64,000 nt of DNA from Calothrix sp. NIES-2098 (GTDB taxonomy: Bacteria; Cyanobacteriota; Cyanobacteriia; Cyanobacteriales; Nostocaceae), in the NCBI GenBank assembly GCA_002368175.1, contig AP018172.1:3284001-3348000 (forward strand). Direction: 5' to 3'. Of this stretch, positions 1 to 8,900 are shown piece by piece (position 1 is the first letter of the stretch; the number at the start of each line of letters is the position of its first letter). The translations under genes and the position numbers were made by a program. The notes under the pieces were generated by a model. The model worked only from the letters and a program-made list of their open reading frames with translations, had not been told where the DNA came from and did no database searches.

Positions 1-3000
1 CCCGTTCTGCGCTCTCCTGTAAGGCTTCTTCTGCTAATTTTCTCTCAGTAATATCTGTAACTGTACCGATATAGCCTTTAATTTCGCCATCATCGCCAAT
101 TTCTGGCAAAGACTGACACAATACCCAGACAATCGTTCCATTAGCTCTCAAAAACCGATGTTCGCTTTTATGCGGAGATTTAGTCACCCTGGCTTTATTC
201 CAGGTACTCAAAACATACGGGCGGTCATCGGGATGTATAGCTTTTGTCCAAGATTGTCTCAAGGATTCTGCTAAAGAAAGCCCTGTAATCTCGCTCCAGC
301 GTTGATTTAAATATAAGAAATTGCCATCAACATCCGTGTGAAATATACAAGCTGGAGATGCTTCTGCTAAAAGTTGATACCGTTGCTGACTTTCTTGTAA
401 AGCTAATTCTGCCAGCTTACGAGCATTGACATCTGCCCAGTAACCAACAAACTCTATTGGCTTTCCTGTGTCATCGCGGATCAATCTTACCTGCTCGTAT
501 AACCAGTGATAAGTCCCATCAGCGTGCAAAAAGCGGTATTCGTAAGAATTGTATTCCTGCTCAAACAGCTGGGAAAATTTTCTTAAGATATACTCAACAT
601 CTTCTGGGTGGACGTGGCGCAGCCAGAAATTAGAATTTTCCAGAAATTCCCGCGCTTCGTAGCCCAGCATTTTTTTCACGTTCTCACTCATAAATGTATT
701 GCCGAAATCCCCGGAAGTTTTGCTGCTATAAATCACTACAGGGCTAGAAATCAGCAGATATTGTAAGCGTTCGTTTGCCAAGCGCAGTTCTTGTTCTGCA
801 TATTTGCGATCGCTAATTTCTACCATTACCGTCCCCACCCCAGATGGGCGATCGTCTTCACCAGGAATGGGAAAATAAGAAATCAGGAAGTGTCGCACAA
901 TCTCTGGTTGCTGGGGTGATGGAATGCTTACTTCTACGTTCAGTATCGGTTGACCAGTTAATAGCACTTGTTTGTAGAACGGTGCAACCAAGGGAGCCAT
1001 CTGGGGAACAATCTCGTAAATACTCTTACCAATGTGGTCTTTTTGCAGCTGTCCGTGAATTTCTGCGAGTAATTCGTTGATTTGCACAAACCGCAGTTGC
1101 TTATCTAAAATATCCATCCCCACAGGAGCACCAGAGAAAAAAGCATTGAGGCGAGCTTCTCTTAAGGCTATTTCTCGTTCTAGGGTTTTACGTTCGGTGA
1201 TGTCTTTGTGAGTACCTGTCATCCGCAGGGGTACACCTTGTTCGTTGCGTTCAAAAATCTGACCGCGACTCTGAATCCACTTCCAAGTACCTGAGGCGCA
1301 GCGCATCCGAAATTCTACTTCATACACAGGAGTAATACCTTGGAAATGGTCTTCTAATAAAGATTTAACTAAAGGTAAATCTTCTGGATGGACTAATTGC
1401 TCAAAAGCTTGTATAGTTTCCTCAATTTCGTCTTCTGCGTAACCTAACATCTTCTTCCAACGCCAGTCACGATAGATTCTGCCACTTTTAAAATCCCAAT
1501 CCCACAATCCTAAATCGCTAGCTTCTAAGGCTAACTGCAAACGTTCTTCGCTTTTTCTGTGGGCGGCTTCTACTAGTTTGCGCTGAATTAGTCCGCCTAA
1601 CTGAGCAGCTACAGCACCGACTAGTAATAACAACCGCTTATCCACTGAGACTGAGCTACTTTTGAAAAATACCAAAACAGCTAAGACTTTGTTACCAGCC
1701 AGAATTGGTACGCCAAAGACCGCTTTTAATCCTACTTTTAATGCTTGTGGCGATCGCAAAAAAACAGGCTGTGACACATGAGAAACATCTTCAATCCATT
1801 CTGGCTGCTTATTCTGCCAAACTCGCCCTGGTAAATCTTCACCCAGAGTTAATTTCAGAGTTTTACTTTCTAACCAAAATTCTTCTAAGGTGTTTTGCTC
1901 TCCGTACCAACTCAGACTATGTTCTAAAATATTTCCATCATCGCTAGGTAGCCATGCTTCCCCAAAATCCCAGCTGATATTGTGGCAAATTAGGCGCAGG
2001 ACGAGAGCTAAAGCACTGTTAACATCAATGGCGCGAGTAATGGCTTGGGTAGTCAACAACAACAAACGGCTTTCATTTTCTGCTTGCTTGCGCTCGGTAA
2101 TATCTTTAGCTGTACCCAATATGTATTTTTGCCCATCAATTTCGCTCATTTCCGCACTTAACAAAGTTGTCTTCACTTCCCCTGATGCGGTGCGGACATC
2201 AATCTCATGGTTACGGATGACTTTTGTCTGTTGCAGCATTTGGGGGAGGAAAGCATATTCTTCTGGATTGACCCAAATCTGCAATTCTTGGCTGGTATGA
2301 CCGATTACCTGAGAACGGGAATAACCAAAAAATGTACAGAAACTATCGTTAACTTCGATATAACGCATATCAGGAAAAGTACTGAGGCTAATCGGGTCGG
2401 GAGAGGATCTAAAAGCCGAGCCTAGCTTTTCTTCGGAAATGCGTCGTGCTGTTTCTGCGCGTCTGCGTTCTCGTGTTTCTAGCACTAAAGATACTAAATT
2501 ACCTAAAGAACGCGCAAAATTTTGGTCTTCTAATGACCAATGATGAGTAACTGCTACTGCTTCTAAGCACAAAACTCCTACAGTCTTTCCGCCTAGCCTG
2601 ATTGGAGTATCAAGCATAGAAGTAATATTGAAGGGAGTTAAGTAAGAATCCAAAAATTCTTTGGTTCTGGGATCTGTGCAGGCGTTATGAGCAACGATGA
2701 TTTGGTCTGAGTGCAGCGCTTGAAAATAAGTTGGATAATCTGCTGCTACAAGTGAATAACCTTCACTATGTTGCTGTTGACTCTGCTCATATAAATCAAC
2801 ACACTGCAAAATTGTGGCGTTTTCCTCATATAACCAAACGCTAGCTCGTTCCACCTCGATATTTTTTGCACCTACTTCAGTGATTTCTTTAACAGCCGCT
2901 TTTAAGTCACCTTGATAAAGTACTTGATTTTTAGCTAGTTCTGTTAACACTAAGTTATGCTGGCGAAGTTTGATAGCGCTGGCTTGCAATGCTTGTTCGG

Positions 3001-4804
3001 CGCGTTTGCGCTTAGTAATATTACTGGCTGTACCTGTTACACCAACAACTAAACCCTTTTCATTGCGTAAAGCGATCGCATTGATTAATAAATAAAGGGT
3101 GCTACCATCTCTAGCACAACAGCTAATTTCTTGCTGAAAAACAGACTCTCCCTTAACCAAGCGAGCAAATAATTTCTTAATCAGAACAATTTGATTTGGC
3201 AAGATGAAATCAGCAAAGTTACGTCCAATCATTGCTTGGGGTTCGTAACCATAAAACTGTTTAACAGCAGGGTTAACAAAGGTAATTACGCCATCTGCAT
3301 CCACTGACCAAATCATGTCTTGGGATGTCTCAACTAAATGACGATATTTGCCTTCACTGACTTTAAGAGCAAACAGGCGAGCCTTGCGGGAAGCTTCACT
3401 AACGCGAATTTCTTGCTGGAGTTGAATTAGTTGTGTTTGTAGCTGCTCCTGTTCTTGTTTGCGTTCGTGCGCGATCGCCATAGTGGCGACTGCTGCTTGT
3501 AAAATTGAAATCTCAGAAGATTCCCAACTCCTGACTTCCACACAATTATCAAAACCGACGAAGCCAAAAAATTCACCTTTAACAATTATTGGCAATATCA
3601 AAATCGAGAAAATTCCTTGAGTTTCTAGAATTTCCCTTTCTAATTTTGAACATTCAGTCACTATCTCAGAAATAATCTCCCCTTGAGATAATACAGCGAT
3701 CCAACGGGAGAAGAAATCTTCATAGGAAGAGATGCTGCGGGCAGAGTTGGTATTTTTGGCAGGAATTCCGGGCGCACACCATTCTGCATATTGATTTATC
3801 GTCAAGGTGCCTGTTTCTGTAAGCTGATTTTCACAAATATATACACGACTTGCTTTTGATATTGATCCTAGGATTTGTACTATTTCTCTATAGTATTTGT
3901 GACTACCATCAAAAGTAGATAAAATGCGTTGAATTTGCACAAGGGCTGATAGATAGCGTTCGCGAGATGCTTGATTTGATTCTAGAAGTTGATGAGCAGT
4001 GATATCGATGAGAGTAGTAACAACCAAAAATTTCCCATCATCTTTTTGATAAATTACCTGGCTCATTTCTACAGGTAAGCGCAAACCATCTTTACGCGTA
4101 ATATTAAATTGTCTTTTTTCTGGCTGAATACCATTAGCAATAAAATTTTTATATTGCTGGATTAAATTAGATTTTTCTTCTGCTGTTAAATTTGAATAAT
4201 GTAAGGTAAATTGTTGCCCGATCAATTCCTCACGTGTAAATCCATATATTTGACAATAAGCAGGATTGATATCTACGAAATATCCGTTTTCATTTGTTAA
4301 ACAAACTCCTGCACTTACAGTATCTAAAATCGAAGTTATATGCTGATTTTGTTGGTTTAACTTGAGTGTTAATTGTTGACGCTCTTGTTTCTCTTGAAAC
4401 AATTGATGATTTTGGATGGTTAACTGCTTCTTGAGTTGCAAAATAGTAATTTGCTTATCTAATCTTAATAAGATTTCTTCAGGTTGCAACGGTTGAGAAA
4501 TATAATCCACATTTTGATTTTTAAGTAATTTATGTGGAGTTCCTAGAAAAATTACAGGTAGATCTTTTGTGATTTTATGAGATTGGATATATTGCCAAAC
4601 TTTATATCCATCTATATCTGGCAGCGAAATGTCAAGCATAATCAAATCTGGGGGAGAAGCGATCGCTTTATTTATCCCCACTTTTCCAGAAACTTCTGTT
4701 TGCACTTGATAACCTTGGCATCTGAGAATATCTGTTAAAAATTGCAAATTTTCTGGACGAGCGTCTACCACTAAAATTTTGATCTGTTGAGCATTAATTG
4801 CCAT
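1..4804 (-). CDS. Giant receiver/multi-PAS/GAF sensor protein, 3' end outside window
   Basis: This is a signalling protein of at least 1601 residues. The frame is open from the ATG at 4804 to the window edge. Domains in order, with rough residues: receiver 1-125, PAS 155-270, GAF 285-440, PAS 480-600, GAF 615-770, PAS 780-900, GAF 905-1068, then four PAS/PAC units (1085-1205, 1213-1331, 1340-1455, 1465-1590), each ending in a 'D-I-T-E-R-K'-like linker. Another repeat starts at the edge. The output domain (kinase, cyclase or GGDEF) is not in the window. The receiver keeps the phospho-acceptor (MLDISLPDIDG), but the acidic pair reads VVDARPEN, the Thr/Ser position reads FLGTP and the conserved Lys is Gln (YISQP), so it may not be phosphorylated normally. 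GAF and PAS domains sense small ligands, light or redox state; no ligand can be named here. The start is supported by the receiver core beginning about 10 residues in. Confidence 0.9.
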   Translation of the reverse strand, partial: MAINAQQIKILVVDARPENLQFLTDILRCQGYQVQTEVSGKVGINKAIASPPDLIMLDISLPDIDGYKVWQYIQSHKITKDLPVIFLGTPHKLLKNQNVDYISQPLQPEEILLRLDKQITILQLKKQLTIQNHQLFQEKQERQQLTLKLNQQNQHITSILDTVSAGVCLTNENGYFVDINPAYCQIYGFTREELIGQQFTLHYSNLTAEEKSNLIQQYKNFIANGIQPEKRQFNITRKDGLRLPVEMSQVIYQKDDGKFLVVTTLIDITAHQLLESNQASRERYLSALVQIQRILSTFDGSHKYYREIVQILGSISKASRVYICENQLTETGTLTINQYAEWCAPGIPAKNTNSARSISSYEDFFSRWIAVLSQGEIISEIVTECSKLEREILETQGIFSILILPIIVKGEFFGFVGFDNCVEVRSWESSEISILQAAVATMAIAHERKQEQEQLQTQLIQLQQEIRVSEASRKARLFALKVSEGKYRHLVETSQDMIWSVDADGVITFVNPAVKQFYGYEPQAMIGRNFADFILPNQIVLIKKLFARLVKGESVFQQEISCCARDGSTLYLLINAIALRNEKGLVVGVTGTASNITKRKRAEQALQASAIKLRQHNLVLTELAKNQVLYQGDLKAAVKEITEVGAKNIEVERASVWLYEENATILQCVDLYEQSQQQHSEGYSLVAADYPTYFQALHSDQIIVAHNACTDPRTKEFLDSYLTPFNITSMLDTPIRLGGKTVGVLCLEAVAVTHHWSLEDQNFARSLGNLVSLVLETRERRRAETARRISEEKLGSAFRSSPDPISLSTFPDMRYIEVNDSFCTFFGYSRSQVIGHTSQELQIWVNPEEYAFLPQMLQQTKVIRNHEIDVRTASGEVKTTLLSAEMSEIDGQKYILGTAKDITERKQAENESRLLLLTTQAITRAIDVNSALALVLRLICHNISWDFGEAWLPSDDGNILEHSLSWYGEQNTLEEFWLESKTLKLTLGEDLPGRVWQNKQPEWIEDVSHVSQPVFLRSPQALKVGLKAVFGVPILAGNKVLAVLVFFKSSSVSVDKRLLLLVGAVAAQLGGLIQRKLVEAAHRKSEERLQLALEASDLGLWDWDFKSGRIYRDWRWKKMLGYAEDEIEETIQAFEQLVHPEDLPLVKSLLEDHFQGITPVYEVEFRMRCASGTWKWIQSRGQIFERNEQGVPLRMTGTHKDITERKTLEREIALREARLNAFFSGAPVGMDILDKQLRFVQINELLAEIHGQLQKDHIGKSIYEIVPQMAPLVAPFYKQVLLTGQPILNVEVSIPSPQQPEIVRHFLISYFPIPGEDDRPSGVGTVMVEISDRKYAEQELRLANERLQYLLISSPVVIYSSKTSGDFGNTFMSENVKKMLGYEAREFLENSNFWLRHVHPEDVEYILRKFSQLFEQEYNSYEYRFLHADGTYHWLYEQVRLIRDDTGKPIEFVGYWADVNARKLAELALQESQQRYQLLAEASPACIFHTDVDGNFLYLNQRWSEITGLSLAESLRQSWTKAIHPDDRPYVLSTWNKARVTKSPHKSEHRFLRANGTIVWVLCQSLPEIGDDGEIKGYIGTVTDITERKLAEEALQESAER

Positions 4805-5035
4805 ATCAATTTCTGGTTTTATTTGCAACCACTAAGAAATATCTGATTGGGCATGGGGCATAGGGAATTAGGTATGGGACATTTCTCCTCTGCTTCCCTA
4901 CTTCTGGGCTTTTTGCTTCATACTGTCTCGCTAACCTCACAAGTTCCTCAAATTCTGGCTCTACATTTGTAATGAGTCCAGCTTTTATATGGATTTTTGA
5001 TACCAGTGTATGGTTGATTCTGCGAAGGGGCAAGT
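4805..5035. other. Divergent intergenic region between sensor and radical SAM gene
   Basis: Both flanking genes are read outwards from here, so promoters for both should lie here. About 4850-4880 is a G/A/T-rich low-complexity run (GGGCATGGGGCATAGGG type) of the kind dispersed between genes in filamentous cyanobacteria. A 79-codon frame on the minus strand crosses this run and looks non-coding. Confidence 0.5.
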
Positions 5036-5851
5036 ATGAGTACAACGCTATCTAGACAACGGCCACAGTGTTCTTCCGTTTACGGCCCGGTGAAATCTTG
5101 GCGATTTGGGCGATCGCTTGGCATCGATCCCATTGGCTCAGTATCTACCTGTTCTTTTAGCTGTGTCTATTGCCAGTTGGGAAAAATCCAACACATGACA
5201 ACTGAGCGCCAAGTGTTTGTACCTACATCTCAAATTCTCGATGACTTGCGGGCTATTATGCCTTTACAGCAGACAGATGTCGTGACTCTTAGCGGTAGTG
5301 GTGAGCCTACCTTGGCACTGAATTTAGAGAAAATTCTAGCAGTTGTGAAAAAAGTTACTAGATTACCAACAGTGGTATTAACTAATAGTACTTTACTGCA
5401 CGATGCCACTGTTCGCAGCGCTTTAAAACTAGCAGATACAGTTGCTGCTAAACTCGATGCAATTTCGTCAAATCAATTGCAGCAAATTAACCGCCCTGTA
5501 GCGACAATTAATCTGCCAGGTATATTGGAGGGAATCGAGCAATTTCGGCAGGAATATCAGGGACACTTAGCTATTCAAACAATGGTTTTGTCTTCTTGGA
5601 CACCAGATATGTTAGAGGATTATATCCAAATCCTTCAGCGTCTAAAACCAGATGAAATCCAACTCAATATTCCTTCCCGTCCCCGCGTTTTGGTACGGCA
5701 ATTGGAAGCACGAGGCAACGATAATCTTCAATCTCCCCCTTACCTTTTTCAGAACCTTAAATGTGTCAGCACTGACATCCTTGCTTCACTAGCTACTCAA
5801 ATTCACGATGCCATCAACATTCCAGTAAATTACCCGGCAATGTCTCTATAG
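5036..5851 (+). CDS. Radical SAM protein, COG0731-like
   Basis: This is a 271-residue iron-sulfur enzyme expected to cleave S-adenosylmethionine. The cluster ligands are C39, C43 and C46 (CSFSCVYC, the CX3CX2C motif), and SGSGEPTL at residues 86-93 is the SAM-binding GGE-type motif. The N-terminal YGPVKSWRFGRSLGID is typical of the COG0731 group (relatives of the wyosine-type tRNA radical SAM enzymes). Bacterial members have no settled substrate, so none is assigned. The ATG follows GAAGGGGCAAGT, a reasonable ribosome site. The next gene begins 37 bp after the stop and is also a radical SAM activase-type protein, so they are probably co-transcribed. Confidence 0.85.
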   Translation: MSTTLSRQRPQCSSVYGPVKSWRFGRSLGIDPIGSVSTCSFSCVYCQLGKIQHMTTERQVFVPTSQILDDLRAIMPLQQTDVVTLSGSGEPTLALNLEKILAVVKKVTRLPTVVLTNSTLLHDATVRSALKLADTVAAKLDAISSNQLQQINRPVATINLPGILEGIEQFRQEYQGHLAIQTMVLSSWTPDMLEDYIQILQRLKPDEIQLNIPSRPRVLVRQLEARGNDNLQSPPYLFQNLKCVSTDILASLATQIHDAINIPVNYPAMSL

Positions 5852-5888
5852 TAACGGTTAACAGGTAACGCTTCAAAGGAGCAAAGAG

Positions 5889-6515
5889 ATGGAAACAAAA
5901 TTAAGCAAACCATCGCTAGCACTTATAGAAATTCCCCCTGAGCATTTAAACATTATGGGTTATGTTGATGAATCTGAAGTCAACGGGCCTGGTTGTCGTG
6001 CTGTTGTCTGGGTACAAGGTTGTTTAAGGGAGTGTCCTGGCTGTTTTAATCCGGCATCCTGGCCGTTTGAGATCAATCAATTAATTAGTGTTGATACCCT
6101 TGCGGAAAATATTCTCAAAAACCCACGCAATACAGGTGTGACGTTCTCTGGTGGCGAACCCTTTTGGCAAGCACCAGCATTAGCATCTCTAGCGCGTAAA
6201 TTGAAAGCGGCTGGCTTGAATGTAATGTCATTTACTGGCTTTACGCTAAAGTTACTACAATCTGAATCAGCTCCTCCAGGTTCGCAAGAGTTGTTAGAAC
6301 AACTAGATATCTTGATTGACGGGCCGTTTGTGGAGTCTTTGGCTATTCATTCTCCTAATTCCCCAGTTTCTTCCAGCAATCAACGGGTTCATATTTTTAA
6401 TCCCGCTTTCCAAGACAAAATTAGCTGGGCTAGCGATCAGATAGAAATTCATGTTCTCAAGGATGGGAGCCGGATTGTAACTGGCTATCAAAGTTTGTGG
6501 GAGCAGACAGAGTAA
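5889..6515 (+). CDS. 4Fe-4S single-cluster protein, NrdG-like radical SAM activase
   Basis: This 208-residue protein has a CX3CX2C cluster motif (C45, C49, C52 in CLRECPGC) and a TFSGGEP SAM-binding motif near residues 85-91, as in the anaerobic ribonucleotide reductase activase NrdG and pyruvate formate-lyase activases. NrdG makes a glycyl radical on a partner enzyme, but no glycyl-radical enzyme is visible nearby, so the partner is unknown. A strong ribosome site (AAAGGAGCAAAG) precedes the ATG. It lies 37 bp downstream of the COG0731-like gene, suggesting an operon of two radical SAM proteins that may share a pathway. The family assignment is firm; the role is inference. Confidence 0.8.
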   Translation: METKLSKPSLALIEIPPEHLNIMGYVDESEVNGPGCRAVVWVQGCLRECPGCFNPASWPFEINQLISVDTLAENILKNPRNTGVTFSGGEPFWQAPALASLARKLKAAGLNVMSFTGFTLKLLQSESAPPGSQELLEQLDILIDGPFVESLAIHSPNSPVSSSNQRVHIFNPAFQDKISWASDQIEIHVLKDGSRIVTGYQSLWEQTE

Positions 6516-6564
6516 TTAATTCTGTTGGACAAATCATCATAGGAACTGGTCAAAAGCAATAGGG

Positions 6565-6612
6565 GAGCCACTGTTTAGGGTCTACTCGTTTGAGAACCGA
6601 AAGCAGTGGCTC
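6565..6612 (+). terminator. Probable terminator of the radical SAM pair
   Basis: GAGCCACTG (6565-6573) is repeated inverted as CAGTGGCTC (6604-6612), followed by ATTATTTTA. The loop of about 30 nt is long for an intrinsic terminator but can pair further inside. It sits 50 bp after the stop of the NrdG-like gene. Confidence 0.5.
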
Positions 6613-7270
6613 ATTATTTTAGGAGCGATCGCTTTCAAAATATTGACGCTTGCGTAAGTCCTATGTATCTAACTTTTGTTAATCATGAAAATTTTAATTG
6701 CAATTTTTTTTTGCTTTATATACTTTAAAGAACACCAGTAAAACTAGCTTGTATTGTAGCGAATTATATTTTCACCACACTTATTGGACATTTTCTTATT
6801 CAAATTATTATATATTTGATTCTTGACTTCATTAAATATATAAATTTGTGGCGAATAATAGCAAAATACTTGGGAATAAAAAAATCAGTAAAATTTCTAT
6901 TTTATGAACGATGACTATACACGTATATTGTTGATAGTTACACCAGCCTAACTAACAAAACAATCTATCTAAACCAGGGGTGTATTAGTTTGTCACTTTA
7001 CTCTTCAACTAACAACAGAGCAATTACTACTGCGTAGCCAAGTTGTTTGTGAAGTTTATAAATGAAAAGCTTGTTTGATTTTCAGACAGGCGCAGCCAGA
7101 AGTTTTTCAATAAACCATTATTGACAGCATATAAAAAGGGATAAAAACCATCCGGAAATTTTCTGATGCATTTTTATCCTGCGAACATTGCTGCTCAGAC
7201 TAATTTATTTCTGGTATCAAGGGTGAATTTACTTTAAAATTCTTCATTTTTTATCGCGTAAGTTAAACAA
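6613..7270. other. Non-coding AT-rich region
   Basis: No convincing frame is seen on either strand. The only structure noted is a 9-bp inverted repeat, GGATAAAAA (7139-7147) with TTTTTATCC (7171-7179), about 90 bp before the small secreted-protein gene. Confidence 0.5.
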
Positions 7271-7615
7271 ATGCATCAATCTTGTCAGAACCTAATAGTC
7301 CTAATTTTAGCCTCAATCTCTGCTTTCATAGTCACTCCATGCCACGCACAAAATCAGGGAGAAACCAATAATAGCAATACTCAGAAGATTAGCCCCGGAT
7401 CTTCTGAGCTAACTACTGGCGTAGATACAACTCTAGAAACTTTGCCATCGCAGTCAAGTGATTTGAACAGTTCTACAAATAATAAAGCAGAGAAATTATC
7501 TGAAAATTCTAGTAATTCCTCTACCACTGCTGCTTTAACTACAACCGATCCAATTTCTAATCCACGTGTGCCAATATCCAGCAGAATTTTTGCTGTACCT
7601 TCGATGCAACAGTAA
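7271..7615 (+). CDS. Small secreted Ser/Thr/Asn-rich protein
   Basis: A 114-residue frame with a clear N-terminal signal peptide: a hydrophobic stretch at about residues 8-22 and a likely cut after CHA (near residue 26). The mature part is rich in Ser, Thr and Asn, has no Cys and looks disordered. No family is recognised. The ribosome site is weak. It converges with the glycosyltransferase gene, whose stop lies 30 bp away. It could be an exported linker-like peptide or a decayed fragment of a longer gene; the signal peptide favours a real gene. Confidence 0.5.
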   Translation: MHQSCQNLIVLILASISAFIVTPCHAQNQGETNNSNTQKISPGSSELTTGVDTTLETLPSQSSDLNSSTNNKAEKLSENSSNSSTTAALTTTDPISNPRVPISSRIFAVPSMQQ

Positions 7616-7644
7616 TCAGATTTTGGATGAGTAGCTAAAAATCG

Positions 7645-8859
7645 CTACCCACAACATACTTGTTCGTAGTGTTGACCGGCAATATCCCAGGTAAATTGTG
7701 TTTCTACCAGTTCTCTACCAGCATGAGATAAATCATGCCGTAGTTGGGGACTATCGAAAAGTTGACTAATAGCAGTAACATAGTCTGCTGGCGCATTTGC
7801 TCTCATTGCTCTTAGGGGCGTACCAGCACCATCTACCGCTAATCCTTCTAAACCGCGATCGCTTGCTACTATCGGTACACCAGCTGCCATTGCTTCTAAA
7901 GTTTTGTTTTTAATTCCAAAACCCGTCCGCATTGGTACAATGCAGACGGTTGATTTATGTAAATACTCTACCATTGAGGCTACACGCCCAGTCACTGTAA
8001 TTCCTGGTTGTTTTTTTAATGCTAAAACTTCTGGTGCAGGATTACCACCGACAATCTCAAAAGTTGTATCGGGGTAATGTTTTTGGATTTCTGGCAATAC
8101 TTCTTGGCTAAAGAAGCATACCGCATCAATGTTTGCTAAATTATCCATTGCACCGATAAAGATTAAGCGATGTCCTCCCGGATCGAATGTTCTATAAGGA
8201 AAGGAAACTAAATCAACACCATTAGGAATAACCGTAATTTCACTATGAGGATTAAATTCTCGTAATTGAATTTTATCTTCTTCTGTCGTCACCACCAAAG
8301 CTGAAAACTTAGAGCAGTAGCTTTGCTCATAACGACGTAACAGTGGCAAATTAATTTTATCCCGCAATCTATTTTCGGAAATACCAGTTGCAAGTTGGTT
8401 ATGACAGCTACCGTAGAGAGAACTGTGAATATTCACTACGGTTTTTAGCTGTTTTTGAAAATGAGGGCGCACATAAATCTCATTGACACTATGTTCGCAG
8501 GTAATAACATCATATTTTCCTGCTTGTACAACATTATCAATCCATTCTTGCATTTCTATTGAGTAGCGATTGAGTACGCTCGGCGGTGTCCCCTGCTGCA
8601 AAAACGAGCTAAAGCGCTGAAGTTTTTTGAAGATCCCTGCGGATGTTCCTACATCGGCGGGGCGTTCAAACACAACTAGACGATCCACACAATTTTCTAA
8701 TCCTGCTATTTCCGCCTCTGTGACAGTAGCATCGCGTTGAGTTATCAGAGTAATACTATGGCGTTGGCTAAGATACTTGAGTAAATTAAATGTCCTAACT
8801 TGGGTTCCCCCCCGTGTTGGTGGATAGGGAAATGTGGAAGATAGCATGAGGATCTTCAT
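7645..8859 (-). CDS. Glycosyltransferase, GT4 / group 1 type
   Basis: This 404-residue protein has a GT-B fold. The N-terminus MKILMLSSTFPYPPTRGG is the acceptor-side Rossmann start with the glycine loop. The C-terminal half has the donor-binding region FGIKNKTLEAMAAGVPIV followed by DRGLEGL. Such enzymes transfer a sugar from a nucleotide sugar to a growing polysaccharide or lipid carrier at the cytoplasmic membrane; donor and acceptor cannot be told. An IS4-type element lies only 41 bp upstream of the start codon, so the native promoter may be separated from the gene. A GT2 glycosyltransferase on the far side of the element suggests the locus was a small surface-glycan cluster. Confidence 0.88.
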   Translation of the reverse strand: MKILMLSSTFPYPPTRGGTQVRTFNLLKYLSQRHSITLITQRDATVTEAEIAGLENCVDRLVVFERPADVGTSAGIFKKLQRFSSFLQQGTPPSVLNRYSIEMQEWIDNVVQAGKYDVITCEHSVNEIYVRPHFQKQLKTVVNIHSSLYGSCHNQLATGISENRLRDKINLPLLRRYEQSYCSKFSALVVTTEEDKIQLREFNPHSEITVIPNGVDLVSFPYRTFDPGGHRLIFIGAMDNLANIDAVCFFSQEVLPEIQKHYPDTTFEIVGGNPAPEVLALKKQPGITVTGRVASMVEYLHKSTVCIVPMRTGFGIKNKTLEAMAAGVPIVASDRGLEGLAVDGAGTPLRAMRANAPADYVTAISQLFDSPQLRHDLSHAGRELVETQFTWDIAGQHYEQVCCG

Positions 8860-8900
8860 ATAACTGATGTTGGTAATATTTCTGTAATAACACTAAGAAA

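Noticed and set aside
4806..5045. 79-codon minus-strand frame upstream of the sensor gene
   Set aside because: It crosses a low-complexity intergenic repeat and lacks protein character; the sensor starts cleanly at 4804.
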